Positions 35,580 to 47,873 are shown, counted from the first letter of the stretch. The stretch: DNA of 64,000 nucleotides from Polytrichum commune (GCA_950295325.1 OX485804.1:40548001-40612000); one strand, 5' to 3'. Notes: generated by a model not told the origin, from the sequence alone. Made by a program: numbers and translations.

Positions 35580-36880
35580 CTCTAGGCATGTAGGAATATT
35601 TTGTTAGTTTGGCATGCTTGTTTTCGGAGGCAGTCCCATTAGCTGCCCAAATGTATAGGAGTGAATATGTTTCACATATGATACCCAATTTGGGTGGATT
35701 TTTTTTGTTTTGTTTTTGTTTTTTGTTTTTCCCCTTAGGTCAAGGTGATGGTTGTGCACAACTTGACCGGATAGATTTGGAAGAAACAATAGTGCACATG
35801 TTGCTTGCTCCATTAAAAAGGGAGAATCTCCCAAAATGTCCTCACGTGGCCCTCCAACTTTCAGGTGATGGACTACATCTAAATTTGCTCACAAAAACTC
35901 AAATTTTTGGGAGCAGCTCATTTGTCATCCACATAACATATTATGGCAAAGATACCAACTACCTAAAATCTCCGGCATGACCGAAATAGTCACGAAACAT
36001 AAAAAAATCAAAGTTTCCTTTATTCAATCCCCTGAACGAAAGGCCATGTTCATATGTCAAACTGACCTAGCAAATATGGTCCGATGGACTTCATAATTGC
36101 ATAGCAAGAATACACAGTAGTCTAGTTCACATCGTACAGTTGAGCTTCACAAAAACAAAGTTTGTTTCGCTACGTAATAGAAATTATTAGCATTGGTGCT
36201 AGAATGTCCGAAAATAGAATGTGAAGGCTTGAGCGTTTTAGGATTTAAAGGAAACTGACTGCAAACTTATAGGGATCGAGTTTTATTTTATTTCATTTTA
36301 TGTTGGATGGATGAGAGGTACGGTTGTATGTGATAATCCCCCCTCTCTCTCCGCATCCCGAGTGAAAGAAGGGAAAATGATTTGCATGGCGTTCCGATCG
36401 ATAAGTTAAGTTGAGCAGATAATTGAAGGTGCTGAGTTGTGAATCATTGAGAGTAATTGGAAGAGGGTTGCCAATGATAAGACTCCCTCACTCACTTATG
36501 CCCACGTCAGCTTAATTTAGGGGTGACCACCAGTGACCACACACACAATCCTTGATCCACGTCAACCAAGTCAGAGGAATCTTCGAAAGGCGGTTTTAGT
36601 AAGGGTGCCCTGCGAAAGCGTGTGGATCTTCGGATCCCATGGGCCCACCATCCCTTCTGGCCCCACCAGGGAGTGACACGTCACACGCCCTGGTCATATG
36701 TTGCCGAGGTTCATTTATGAGGGCCAGCCGCCACTCGTGCACCAGGACCTCTGTTTCAACGTCTTCAATACACAGTGGGCCCCATATTATTCCACGAATG
36801 GGCCCCACCATCACAGTTTAATTATGTAGGCTCCTGGAATAGTACTAGGCGGTGACTACACTGATTGTGCCAATTAGTGC
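35580..36880. other. Intergenic, no gene supported
   Basis: A 123-residue open frame at 35609-35980 contains a T-rich run giving a Phe/Leu tract and shows no family resemblance. The 36590-36830 segment is open on both strands and more GC-rich than its surroundings, but carries no recognisable product. Confidence 0.45.
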
Positions 36881-36881
36881 A

Positions 36882-37545
36882 TGTTACTATTTGGAATTAC
36901 ACAGTGCAATAATAATGTGTTACTCAGGGCCACTTCACACATGAGCCAAGAGCCGTGACCACGAAATTGTGAGAGCCCAAACGAAAGTGTCCAAAGGCCG
37001 TCCCAACACACCCCCAAAATCATGCAGTGTGGTCACGGACCCTCAAGTGTAGTGTGGAGTCATATGTGACCGGGCCCTCAACCAAACGCTATTTCAATGA
37101 ATTTCTATTCACGCGGGCCCTCACGTGTGATAAAATAGAATAAATCAACGGTTGTGAGCGTTTGGAGTGCCATGGTCTCCTGGTTTTGTGCTAGGCCTAC
37201 CTCCAAGAAGTGATTTTTAAAAATAATCCAAGTGATCATGAAACACGATCCATTTGATGCCATCTGGGAATCTGTGTAGACTTTACATCCATCTTGCACT
37301 CGAATACTTTGTTGGTCCCTCAAGCGTAGTGTGAAGCGAACTTGGACTGGCTCCGCGTTTCCCACCAATGAGAGTGCTTGGTCATGGGCTCTCAGTCTCG
37401 TGTGTGAAGTGACCCTCATAAGTTCAATTTTTACCAACGAAATTTCGGTAGATTATTTTTGACATTATAGAACATAAATGATTGCTTGATAAAATATTAC
37501 ATTCTTGTTAAATAGTGAAAGCAATGCGTAACTCCGAATAGTAAC
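36882..37545. mobile_element. Short MITE family D, split by a family B MITE
   Basis: The left part is 36882-36926 (starting TGTTACTATTTGGAATTACA) and the right part is 37416-37545 (ending in TAACTCCGAATAGTAACA). Removing 36927-37415 plus one TCA rejoins a family D element of about 170 bp, including the GACATTATAGAACATA centre shared with 28044-28260 and 59697-59927. Confidence 0.75.
36927..37415 (-). mobile_element. MITE family B, complete copy (489 bp)
   Basis: Starts GGGCCACTTCACACATGAGC and ends with the near complement, TCGTGTGTGAAGTGACCC. It is flanked by TCA at 36924-36926 and 37416-37418. It matches 44171-44670 in the opposite orientation over its full length. A TNA-type 3-bp duplication plus GGGCC ends suggests PIF/Harbinger. 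Confidence 0.8.
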
Positions 37546-38109
37546 ACACACTAACTAGGTTATTGATATCAATGTACTCATGACTTCACATATCTTTCAT
37601 ATATTGCTCTCATATTACCGAAGTGAAACCCACGTTTCCTTTCAATGTGGAATCTGTTTGGTAAATAACATAAGCATATTGGTTTTGGATGCGGATTCTA
37701 GAACCGTTGCAACGGCAGGTATCCAAGGGTTTACAAAAATGATTTGTCATATGTTAGATCATAGTACATACAAGTGCACTTCTCGTCCATCCATGTTAAG
37801 TTCATGCCCCGTACAAGTTTGTGGTTGTTCCGTTTGGATTATGTATCAATAAATTTAATTTGGATCTTTGAATCTAATTCCGGGTGTGAGATCAATTTTA
37901 AGAGTTGAAACACTGATTCTCTAGACTAAGTTAGTGATTCACTACATCAATTTTCACACACAATGTCAAGAAAGTCAAAACAAGAACATACAAATTTTCA
38001 TTTATGTGAGTTAACAATTGTAGTATAGTATATCATTGTCAAACTCTCGTGTATGTTGCAAAACTACGCATGGAAAAACAATGGTTTGAAGAGAACTATA
38101 CACATTGAC

Positions 38110-38760
38110 TAAGTTTTGTAACTTGCATCTACCTATAGACCAAGAATTTGTCCACCTTCCTATAGAAGCTAAAACAAGTTGGATAGGGTTGGGCATGCTA
38201 TGATAGAGTTTTTGACATTATTTAGGAAGTGATGGAATGGAAGAAGCTTGCACATGCTCCCACGTTTGATGCATTCACTTGGTTGATGTTGGTTTCTCGT
38301 TTAATTTCCATTTCACAGGTGACCACACATGCTCAATTGGATTGATCAATCTTAGTCTCATCACTAAAAATCACCCAATATTGATGACAATGAGCAAATT
38401 CCAACTTGCAACATACATTCTTGGCCGAGAGCAACAACTGCTTATGCTTCTCTAATGACCCAATGCCTGCTTCATGAAGTGCATGCCTCACTGTGTTGGT
38501 GCTCACTACCACATTCAATTGCTCACTCAAAGCATTCCTCACATCTACATCATTATCTAGTTCACCAATTGTGATGGTTCTTACAAACGCTCGTCATTGA
38601 GCACGGGTGATGATTCTTGGGCGCCCTCTTCTTGAAGGCTCCACATGAGAAACACACTCTCTACAAATCCTAGAGCATGTAGATTGAGAGATACCCAACA
38701 ATTTTGACACTTCCATGTGTGCTACACCCATGTTGCAACAAGGCTATAGCATTCAACCAC
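38110..38760 (-). pseudogene. Internally deleted Tc1/mariner transposase relic
   Basis: On the minus strand the reading begins with a helix-turn-helix region, VSKLLGISQSTCSRI near 38700-38650, followed by RRGRPRIITRAQ and an in-frame TGA near 38597. It continues as RNALSEQLNVVVSTNTVRHA and HEAGIGSLEKHKQLLLSAKN up to VIFSDETKI near 38350, which carries the Asp of the second catalytic block. The sequence then jumps in another frame to NPIEHVW, close to the third catalytic position, and runs on to SMPNPIQLVL near 38190. The middle of the DDE domain is missing. It is dead, and Tc1-type transposases are uncommon in plant chromosomes. Confidence 0.8.
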
Positions 38761-39479
38761 TTCTCCTATGATAATGATCTCGTGGGCAAAGAAAACCCTC
38801 ACAATTATAAGAGAAAATGTCCTAAGAACACTACTAACTATAAGTAAGAGGAAGAACGATAGGCAATATTGTGAAATTATTCTTGCAATTGAAAGCGAGC
38901 AATGAAAACAATTCCAAAACCAAATCAATAGACATAAGTTCATTCGCAATGCAATTTCTCTCTTGTTGTTACAATACTTAAGCTGAAATACTTAAGAAGA
39001 TGATAACCAGCTTGGTTGTGCATCCAAACCAATTTGTAGTTTGGCAGGGGAAAAAAGAAAAAAAGAAAAAACTCTTCCCAAAATTTGTTGTTTTGTTGAT
39101 TGACTTAATTTTGAGAGTTAGTGTATATGGGATGCATAACTATTTCAAGGACTTGGTCGTTGGATGAACGAGAGGGATGCCTGCATGCAATGATTCTCTT
39201 TCATCCTTGAATTTCATTTGACACGTACCATAACAAAGTACAATGAATAAGTCCAATACATAGCAATGTAATTATGTCATTGTTGCATTTCAGTTACCAA
39301 GTAATTTATGTCAATTTTTTCTTTTCTTTTCTTTTGAAAGGAAAGAATGGAAGTGAATTTATAAAAACAAAAGAGGGGTTGCCAATCGTTCAGGCTCTTG
39401 GGAAAAATGAACCATTGTGATTGGGAGCAAAAAGGAGAGATAACTTCAATGAAGGTGATAAAGTTGGGGAGCCACCTTT

Positions 39480-39970
39480 TTGTTCATTGTAATGTTGGAT
39501 GACTGAGAACGTTCAATGACCAATTGCGGAGTTCTACATAGTCATCAAACATTTTGAGATGTTCGGCGACTCTCAAACGCAGTAATAGTCCATCAACACT
39601 TACTAGTGCAGGCTACCATTGAATAGTGAGTATCAACACTGGTTGCAACCAATGGCTCTCACTGGCTAAACTAGCTCTAAAAGTGGCCCATGCTGGTATG
39701 AATCGTTCACTGGTGGCCTGCACTAGTAAGTGTGGGTGGGCTAGAAGATAGAAGACCAACTTACTTTCCTTGTCATAAATCTTGGCTTACGATTGGTGAC
39801 AACTTTGTTGGTTTCTCATCCTCACATGGTAATCATGACTTCTACTAGCATACTTTTGGAATGCTCAACATCTCAATAACATTTTGCACTCACCAACTTG
39901 AGGTTATTTTTTACAATGTTGGATGACTGAGAACGTTTGACGTTCCGCTTGTGTGAGTGAACTATGAGTT
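39480..39970. repeat. Direct repeat around a 137-bp MITE
   Basis: AATGTTGGATGACTGAGAAC occurs at about 39491 and again at about 39917. Between them, 39596-39732 is a MITE whose ends are ACACTTACTAGTGCAGGCTA and the near complement TGGCCTGCACTAGTAAGTGT. Confidence 0.6.
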
Positions 39971-40011
39971 GATAATTGAACTCATAATAGAGTTAATTGT
40001 AAAGTAAAGCA

Positions 40012-40385
40012 TATGAAACCATGGCTTTAGTCCCAAAGCTCAAGTTTTTGAGATTTAACACAAAGTCACATGAGTTTTCTTAATGCTTAAATTACCATAC
40101 ATCAAAGAGTGGTGTTAGATTATTAAAAACCGGCTTTCTAGCTTGTCCTACTGAGTTGGGCAGGTCAAGCTCGCTTTGCATAAGCTTATCCAAAATTTGG
40201 AAAGTGGGTCCCATGCACATACCTTATTTTAGATCTTGAAATTCTCTCAAAGTTTGAGAGGTGAAAAGTGGAGGTCTCAAAAATTTCACCCATCTTTCCA
40301 AATAGGCTTCAAAACATAACGAGCTAATGAGCTCTTAATAGAAAGTTTTCTCAAAGAAGGATCAAGCCCACGGTTTAGTCCCTTT
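40012..40385 (-). mobile_element. MITE-like family A, full-length copy (374 bp)
   Basis: Begins ATGAAACCATGGCTTTAGTC and ends CCCACGGTTTAGTCCC. Matches 29833-30203 throughout in inverse orientation. A family E core follows at 40430-40490. Confidence 0.75.
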
Positions 40386-41099
40386 TTGAGAGACTTTGAG
40401 AGACTTTACGGATAAGTTTTATGATTAACATATTTGAAGCACGTAGTCCAATCTCTTGAAAACACATGTCTACTTGGTGTCCATTCCTACATACACATAC
40501 TGGGATTTTAAGATTAGCATAGAGTATCTACTTAAAACTAGTTTTGTAGTGGTGGCGCCTCTACCCATATAATTGTAAAACCTCTCCATATAAGGTGCTA
40601 CCGAGCTCCTTGACCTCCGCCTTGAAATAGGAAATTGGAGGGAGATGTGGTGGCAACGTTGGAGACGCACTTTTGTCTAACAAAATTTTGAAGGCCATTG
40701 ATTGTGATGCATTATAAGCAAAACAATGAAGTTTGTTACACATAGTAAGTTATGTACTAATTTTGTTTTACACCATGGACCATGAAGTCATCCCATGGCC
40801 GTGTAAAATTTATGATTGGTTGTTGAACTCATCCTAGGAACACTTTGGTTTACATGAAGGAAAAAATGTCAAAGTGACAATGAAGTCCCCAAAATATATA
40901 TTCTAAGACCTACATTATCCACTAACATAGTCCAATTGGTTTTGCGGTGGGAGAGGCTAAAGAGATGCTCTAGTAGAAAAAGGCAAGGGCCCACTGTATA
41001 AAAAACAATACAATAATAATCTTCTAATTAAATTTTCTTTGGGGACGAATGACGAAGGCAAGAGAAAACAAAAGAATGGTCAAATTTGATTTTTCTTCT

Positions 41100-42420
41100 T
41101 CAAAATTGCCATTTTTGGACATATAATAACAAGAAAACGGTAGAACCGTGAGGCTCTGTCCTTTACTATGAAAGACTACAACTGTAGCTCATGTTAGCCC
41201 ATGGCCATTTACTATATCTATAATCAAACCTTTCTTGGATTTTGTGCACCTTCTTCTCAAATGCGGGACAAGGACTGAAGCTACTCATTTATCACCCAAA
41301 AATTGAAAAATAAACAAGAAAACGGTAGAACCGTGAGGCTCTGTCCTTTGCTATGAAATACTACAATTGTAGTTGATTACTTTGCTCATGCCAATCCATG
41401 GCTATTCACTATACCAAAGCTTTCTTGGATTTTGTGCACCTTCTTCTCAAATACGGGTCAAGGATTGAAGCTACTCATTTATCACCCAAATTTTTTAAAA
41501 TAAATAATCAAGAACTGCCGAAATAACTATAGTTAACTAGAATTCTTTCAATGCATTTTAGGGAGCACTTATATATATATATATATTATAGTTAACATCC
41601 ACATTACATAAAGTGGACCAAAAATAACAAGAACAAGTAACGTCCAAGTGTGAACACAAAGTGGTTAGGAAATTTGCTCTTGAAACGAAGAAGTTGATGC
41701 ATAGTCTCTGTCCTACAGACAAAGCCAATAAATAACAATTGCCAATATAACTATAGTTAACTAGATTTTTTTGAGCAACTATAGTTAACTACATATATAA
41801 CTGTAGTTACCATCCACATTCAATAAAATGGACCAAAAATAGCAAGAACAAGTAACATCCAAAACAAGTGTGAATGCAAAATGATTAGGAATTTGCTCTT
41901 GAAACAAGAAAACAATAGAACCGTGAGGCTCTGTCCTTTACCATGAAAGACTACAATTATAGTTGTCCACTTTGCTCATGCCAATCCATGGCTATTTACT
42001 ATACCAAACCTTTCTTGGATTTTGTGCACCTTCTTCTCAAATGCAGGTCAAGGATTTTGATATCACCCGAAATTTTTAGAATAAATAATCAAGAACTGCC
42101 AAAATAACTATACTTAACTAGATTTCTTTCAATGCATTTTAGGGAGCAATTATAGTTCTATATATACATATACATATACATATACATACGCGTATACATA
42201 CGCGTATACACATATAATTATAGTTAACATCCACATTAAATAAAGTGGACCAAAAATAACAAGAACAAGTAACGTCCAAGTGTGAATGCAAAGTGGTTAG
42301 GAAATTTGCTCTTGAAATGAAGAAGTTGATGCATAGCCTCTGTCCTACAGACAGATCCAATAAATCAACACATTCACTTTTTGGTGCATGGTCATTCCTC
42401 TTGGTCCACATTCAGTTTAC
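41100..42420 (+). repeat. Complex locally duplicated block
   Basis: Two repeat types alternate. Type 1 (GTAGAACCGTGAGGCTCTGT, then CTTTCTTGGATTTTGTGCAC) occurs from about 41130, 41314 and 41903. Type 2 (AACTATAGTTAACTAGA, CATCCACATT, ATAAAGTGGACCAAAAATA, CTCTGTCCTACAGAC) occurs from about 41525, 41750 and 42105. AT and ATAC simple runs lie at 41570-41588 and 42160-42216. Spacing suggests rounds of unequal duplication of a larger unit. Non-coding. Confidence 0.75.
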
Positions 42421-43047
42421 ACCCAGCGAGGAGCCCCAAAACTTTGTAAATTGATTTTCCAAAAAATCGAACCATGGAAAAAGGCCATCTTCCATGGTGT
42501 AAACCAGCCCTAAGCAAAAATTATGACCTAACTCTGTATCCTTTTCTAGGCAACTAGGTATCTACACTAATCGCTGACTTCTAGCTTGAAGGATACATAA
42601 TTAATAATGCTATGCCTTGAGAGAGTCATAATTTGGCTGGTAAAGTTTATTCTAAAAATAAGAATGAAAATAAGATCGCATATATATAAATATGCAGGCT
42701 GGCGCTACACAACAAGTTGCAACTTTATTGAGTGCATCAACTTTATCAAATGCCAAGTAAAGTAGTCATGTGTTAGTGACGGGTACAGTACTCCTACCTC
42801 TTTTATATGACACGTTTGGGAAACGAGAAAACCGTTGTGTTATTGAGGTGTCACAAATTTAATAATATGACACATTGGACCTCTCTGTCATAATAACAAA
42901 TGTCTTTACAAATATGCAAATTCATCTCATGACATCCATGTGGACATGAAGAAGGAATCAATAATTTGTTGGTGTTGCCACTTCACATTCAAATCACCAA
43001 AGTACAGTTTGCACATCACCCATTACTATCACATCTCTCTATCAAAC
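42421..43047. other. Intergenic, nothing recognised
   Basis: No coding frame or inverted repeat of note was seen. Confidence 0.5.
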
Positions 43048-43490
43048 AACTCAAAATTGAGATAAATTACCACCAGATGATGCACTATTTCAATAGCTTT
43101 CCAACAATATAACAATTAGAATGATCGGATCATAATTGACCTTGCAATATGCAAAGGTAGACCGTTCTTTTGAAATCAATTTCTAAAACCAACCAACCTT
43201 CAAACGGTCATAACTTTGCCAATACAACTCATAATCGAGCCAAACTACCACAAAAAGAAGTGCACTTTCAATAGCTTTCCAAAAATATGCAGATTGTAAT
43301 GACCGGATCATAACTAATCTCAGATAATGCAAAAGTACATCATTGCCTTGACATCAACTTCTAATACTCAACCAATCTTCCAAAGGTCATAACTTCGCCA
43401 ATGCAACTTAAAATTGAGCAAAACTACCACCAAAAGGAGCGCAAGTTGAGTAACTTTCCAACAACATGCAAATCAATCAATTTGAAAAAT
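43048..43490 (+). repeat. Tandem array, about 178-bp units
   Basis: CAACTCAAAATTGAG-like starts occur at 43048, 43225 and 43404. Each is followed by AAACTACCAC.A, CAATAGCTTTCCAA.AATATG and, in the first two units, a GATCGGATCATAA-like segment. The third unit is incomplete. Non-coding. Confidence 0.85.
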
Positions 43491-44170
43491 ATCGAGTTCA
43501 AAATGCTCAAAATTGTGCACCTTGGTTTAAGGGTTCAGGTGAAAAAATGTTGTGAGAGAGACAAAAGCTAATGAGTTTCTTGGTTAGGTTTTGAGACAGA
43601 GAACCTAGCTCCCTTACTTCCCATGTTGTAACATAATTTCACATCGAAAGTTTATTTTATCCACATTTCATATGTGAAAGTTACATAGATTTCATATGAA
43701 CTATGTACTGAGACCCGTTTGTGACCCACCACAGAAGCATTTATGACCTCTATAATATGACATTTTTGGGGGCCAAGGATGTCTTATCAACAATGTCACA
43801 ATCATATCATAGAGGTAGATTCTAACTAGAACGTCCGGTTTACAAAACTCGTGTCATTAGATCGAGGTTGTTGTATTATCGAGGTTGTCATATTAAAGAG
43901 GAAGGACTGTATTATAAACGGACACAATCAAACTGAACAGACACCTGCGGCCATTTTGCTTCCCCAGAATTGCTAACAGATGAAGTTAATAAGTATATTA
44001 ATACTCATTCGTACTACCAATAAGATGGACCATTAAACCAGATTTACTCCTGATGTCAGAGTAGGCTCATAGAATCTTGTACGAAAAATAAATTTGAAAA
44101 ATCCGAAGTCGTACAAATGCATATTGTGACCTGACAGACAAAAAGGAGAGACCACATGGATCCTTTGTAA
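43491..44170. other. Intergenic, nothing recognised
   Basis: AT-rich sequence without a supported gene or clear repeat. Confidence 0.5.
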
Positions 44171-44670
44171 GGGCCGCTTCACTCACGAGACTGAGAGCCC
44201 GTCACCATTACACTTCAAGCACTCTCATTGGTGGAAAAGGTGGAGCCGGTCCAAGTTCCCTTCACACTACGCTTGAGGGACCAACGGAGTATGTGAGTGC
44301 AAGATGGATGTGAAGTCGACATGGATTCCTACATGGCATCAAATGGATCATGTTTCACGGTCACTTGGATTGTGTTTAAAAACCACCTCTTGGAGGTAGG
44401 CGTAACACAAAACCGGGAGACCATGGCACTCCGAACGTTTACATCCACCGATTGTTTCTATTTTTATCATGGTTGAGGACCCGCGTGAATAGAAATTCAT
44501 TGAAATAGTATTTGGTTGAGGGCCCAGTCACATATAGCTTCACACTACACTTAAGGGTCCGTGACCACACTGCATGATTTTGGAGGTGTGTTGGGATGGC
44601 CTTTGCACACTTTCTTTTGGGCCCTCACAATTTCATGGTCACGGCTCTTGGCTCATGTGTGAAGTGGGCC
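44171..44670 (+). mobile_element. MITE family B, complete copy (500 bp)
   Basis: Starts GGGCCGCTTCACTCACGAGA and ends CTCATGTGTGAAGTGGGCC. Flanks are TAA at 44168-44170 and TGA at 44671-44673, so the 3-bp duplication is either diverged or inexact. It is the best full-length reference for the family together with 36927-37415. Confidence 0.8.
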
Positions 44671-44673
44671 TGA

Positions 44674-46267
44674 AACTTTGAAGCACACTCAGGTCTACGT
44701 CACTGAGGCGCTGTGATCCCGTGTGGTCGCGTGCTAGGAAGATTTCGGCCATCGATTGCAATTTGAGAGATTTTTAAGGGCTCCTATGCTGCCCCAACTC
44801 CTAGCTTCTCTTCCTGTCATGTGGAGTTTGAAAAACTTCACGTTGGATGAAATCTCCACCTCCATCCACTTATAAATCTAGCAAGAATTTCTTCAAAGTC
44901 AATGCTTCACTAAAAGGGACTTGTGGAAGAGATAATGCCAACGGGAGGAATCAAACTCCTACCTCTTCCTTCCCAAAGGTAGAGCCAAGGGTACCTCCAG
45001 GGAAACTCCATTAGAAACTCTGGAAACCCTCAAAATCCCACACAAACGCTCTCACACAACCGGATGAACAATCAACCCTCCATCTTGCAAACATCGATTT
45101 CTCATCCACTGAAATTTCACCCATCAAAAAGTTGTTCTTCCCAGACCGCCCGAGCAGTTCCGTAGACCGTAGGATGAAACACTACGAATGGATGGCTCAG
45201 ACGTGGTCTGCCCACGAAACCACACCCTCCATTCACAACGCCTCAGTGACATGGCACCCAGGAAGCGAACCTCATCTCATTTGAAGTGTTATTCTATTAT
45301 CAAGAGAGATCCATGATCCTACGGCCACAAGCTCTCGATGGCGGGAAGAGGCCCATGGTTGACACCTCCTTGCTATCCGAGCTGGCCTCCACTTATGGAT
45401 CATGCAATTCCATTCAAAGCCAGTGCGAGATGGCAGTAGCAGCAGCAGCAGCAGCAGCAGCAAGTGCCCCTCCAGACTCCCTTGCATGTTGTTTAAAGCA
45501 AGCAAGCAAGTCAAGTACCAAGTACACCACAGAGCCTGCCCCTCCCAGTTCCACTGTCCGTTACACAACTGGAAAAAAAAACCCATCACTATTCCATCGT
45601 CGTTCAATTGTACTCTCCACAAGCCCCCTTATTAGGGCTGCCATTAATTACTTCGGCCCTCCCCCCCCCCCGGTTACCGGTGACTACACCAATTGTCCCA
45701 TCTAGTGAGGGTGGGCTAATAGTGCGCGTGTGGGGGAAATTTCGAAAGGTCGCAGTAGATTTCTTTGCGCGGTGAAATTCGTGTCACCAGAAGATCTAGG
45801 GTTTCAGGAGTTCAGAGTGTTTTAAGTGTCGGAAACTCTCGATACAAGCTTGACTCTTCGGTTTCTCAGTGTGAGGAGATGCCTTTGGAGTGAGTGGCGT
45901 CGATAGAGGAGAAGAAGAGGAAGAAGAAGAGGAGGAAGAGAAGAAGAAACTTCTTTGAGCTCATCAAAACAAACTATGCACTCTACTACAACCACCTTAG
46001 AACACGCACTAAGTTTCTTGAAATGTGTGGTAAATGATCATGTATTCATGAATTTAGTATCACTCGGCACAACGTTCAACCCTCACTAATTTTTGAGATT
46101 TGGCAAAATAGTGCATGTTTTGTGGAATTAGTGCCATATGCACTAAATGGCATAATGCAGATGTATGAATGATTGGGCTTGCTCGTTAATGTACAAAGAC
46201 AAGTCCATCCACTCGTCAATTTTGCTCATAGTGACTCATATATTCAAGGACAAAGATGTGCATGGAC
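44674..46267. other. Intergenic, no gene supported
   Basis: This is somewhat GC-richer than its surroundings. The 139-residue open frame at 45286-45705 owes part of its length to a GCA run at 45437-45462 that codes for alanines, and I see no homology. An AAG/GAGG-rich stretch lies at 45908-45950. Confidence 0.4.
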
Positions 46268-46270
46268 TAA

Positions 46271-46664
46271 GGGCATCGCCAGTGGACCTAGGTAAAGCTC
46301 ACTGCAAACCAAAACCTATCTTTTGACTGACCTAAAATTAGAAACTGAAATTACCATCATTAGAAGCACACCTAAATAAACGTGAGATATTTCTCAAGAA
46401 AAAAGAATTGTAAAAATTTGACGTAGGTGAAATCCCTCATTGAAAACACCACATTTTCAAAATTTAGAGGGAGTGCACCAAATCTTGCTTTAAAATGGAA
46501 AGATCCTCCCACACTCCCTCCAAATTTTTGACATTTAGAGGGAGTGTGGGAGGATCTGTCCATTTTAAGCAAGATTTGGTGCACTCCCTCTAAATTTTGA
46601 GCAATTTTAAGCAAGATAGGTCTTGGTTTGCAGTGAGCTTTACCTAGACCGACTGAGGATGCTC
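46271..46664. mobile_element. MITE with TAA duplication and hairpin core
   Basis: Flanked by TAA at 46268-46270 and 46665-46667. The ends are inverted repeats of about 50 bp: GGGCATCGCCAGTGGACCTA then GGTAAAGCTCACTGCAAACC at the left, complementary at the right. The core at 46459-46598 is itself a near-perfect hairpin with arms of about 65 bp. The type resembles Tourist/PIF-Harbinger MITEs. The core could be a small-RNA precursor if transcribed. Confidence 0.8.
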
Positions 46665-46686
46665 TAACACATGCCAACTTAACTTA

Positions 46687-46993
46687 GGGCCCCTTCACAC
46701 ACGAGCCAAGGGTCTAACGGTCAAGATCTTGTCAGTTTTCAAAAAATTTATGAAAAAAAAATCGACGGCCTCTCGACCATAGTTTGGGTTTCCATTCCTA
46801 TCCCACCCAAACTTCCTTCGAGAGTCCGTCGCCTTAGTCAAAAAGCAATGCCATGTAGGCATTTGGAAAAACGACGACCTTCAGACTTTGGCCTCTCGTG
46901 TAAAGAGTTCAGAGGCCAAATTCTTGGTTTTTTGCAATACGATTGGTGGAAATCAACGGTCTCTCAACCTTCAGCCCTAGTGTGAAGCAACCC
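46687..46993. mobile_element. MITE (307 bp) related by its ends to family B
   Basis: Starts GGGCCCCTTCACACACGAGC and ends CTAGTGTGAAGCAACCC. It is flanked by TTA (46684-46686) and TAA (46994-46996). The termini resemble those of family B but the interior differs, so it is a separate deletion derivative or sub-family. It lies 20 bp to the right of the hairpin MITE. Confidence 0.65.
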
Positions 46994-46996
46994 TAA

Positions 46997-47873
46997 TTGG
47001 GATCAGTCGAAGAACATGAGAAAGGATACCAAATAACACCCACGTACCTTTACGAAAGAGGGTCATAACAATATTTTTATTTTATTTTATTTTGGGTCTT
47101 GGACCGTGGTGTGGGGGTGGGCCCCTCCATGCAATGGTTCGTTACTTGTTTGGGCTAAGTTACAGCTCACACAGCCACTCACTGATGACTGCTGTCGCCA
47201 GGCTCCTTCATTAGTAGAACTGCACCACAAGCACATCTCGTGTGGGATGTGATTAAGTTAGATCTATAATTGACGTCAAATCAGGGTTTCGCTTCCCAAC
47301 ACCTATAGTCCAGGGTGCACTAAATTCCGCCTCTCTAGGATTATTGTGTTATTCATACTAAATTAACCTTCATACAGACTTAATTTGGGAACTCCGACCT
47401 TGGTTTAGGTGTTAGCTTGACTAAACGTAACAATCACTTGGGGCTCTACGAAGGACTCAACATTTTCACCCTCCCCAACGGTAAGTGTCGTGTACATGTT
47501 ATCCTCATATCATATTTGTTAATTTTAAGTGAACTTAGTTGAAGTTAATTGTCGTGGTTCACGACACATGTCTTGTTATTTGAGGGTGAATTTGGAGGGG
47601 GGGGGGGGGCTGTGGTGGTAAAACCCAATGTTGGATTGGTATCGCCTTTTTAAATGATAAATACCATTTGGGTTATTTATAACAAGGATATCTTATTTTT
47701 TATATCAAAAGGGTATGGGTATTTGAGGATGTTTTTTTGTTTTCTATACCATTGGGGCATGTATACCATGCAAGAACCGTGTCATACCTAGGCAAAATCG
47801 CCCCAATATCAATATGGATTCGATTGGTAGAGCTCCTCCCCCCCTCCAAAGTTGCTCTTGAGCTAAATGATCC
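46997..47873. other. Intergenic, nothing recognised
   Basis: No gene supported. Contains a TTTTATTTTATTTTA run near 47070-47095 and a G-run at 47598-47610. Confidence 0.5.

Noticed and set aside
35609-35980. 123-residue open frame
   Set aside because: Contains a T-rich simple stretch read as Phe/Leu and shows no homology or splice context.
45286-45705. 139-residue open frame with an alanine run
   Set aside because: The alanines come from a GCA microsatellite; the frame is overlapped by comparable frames on the other strand and shows no family signature.
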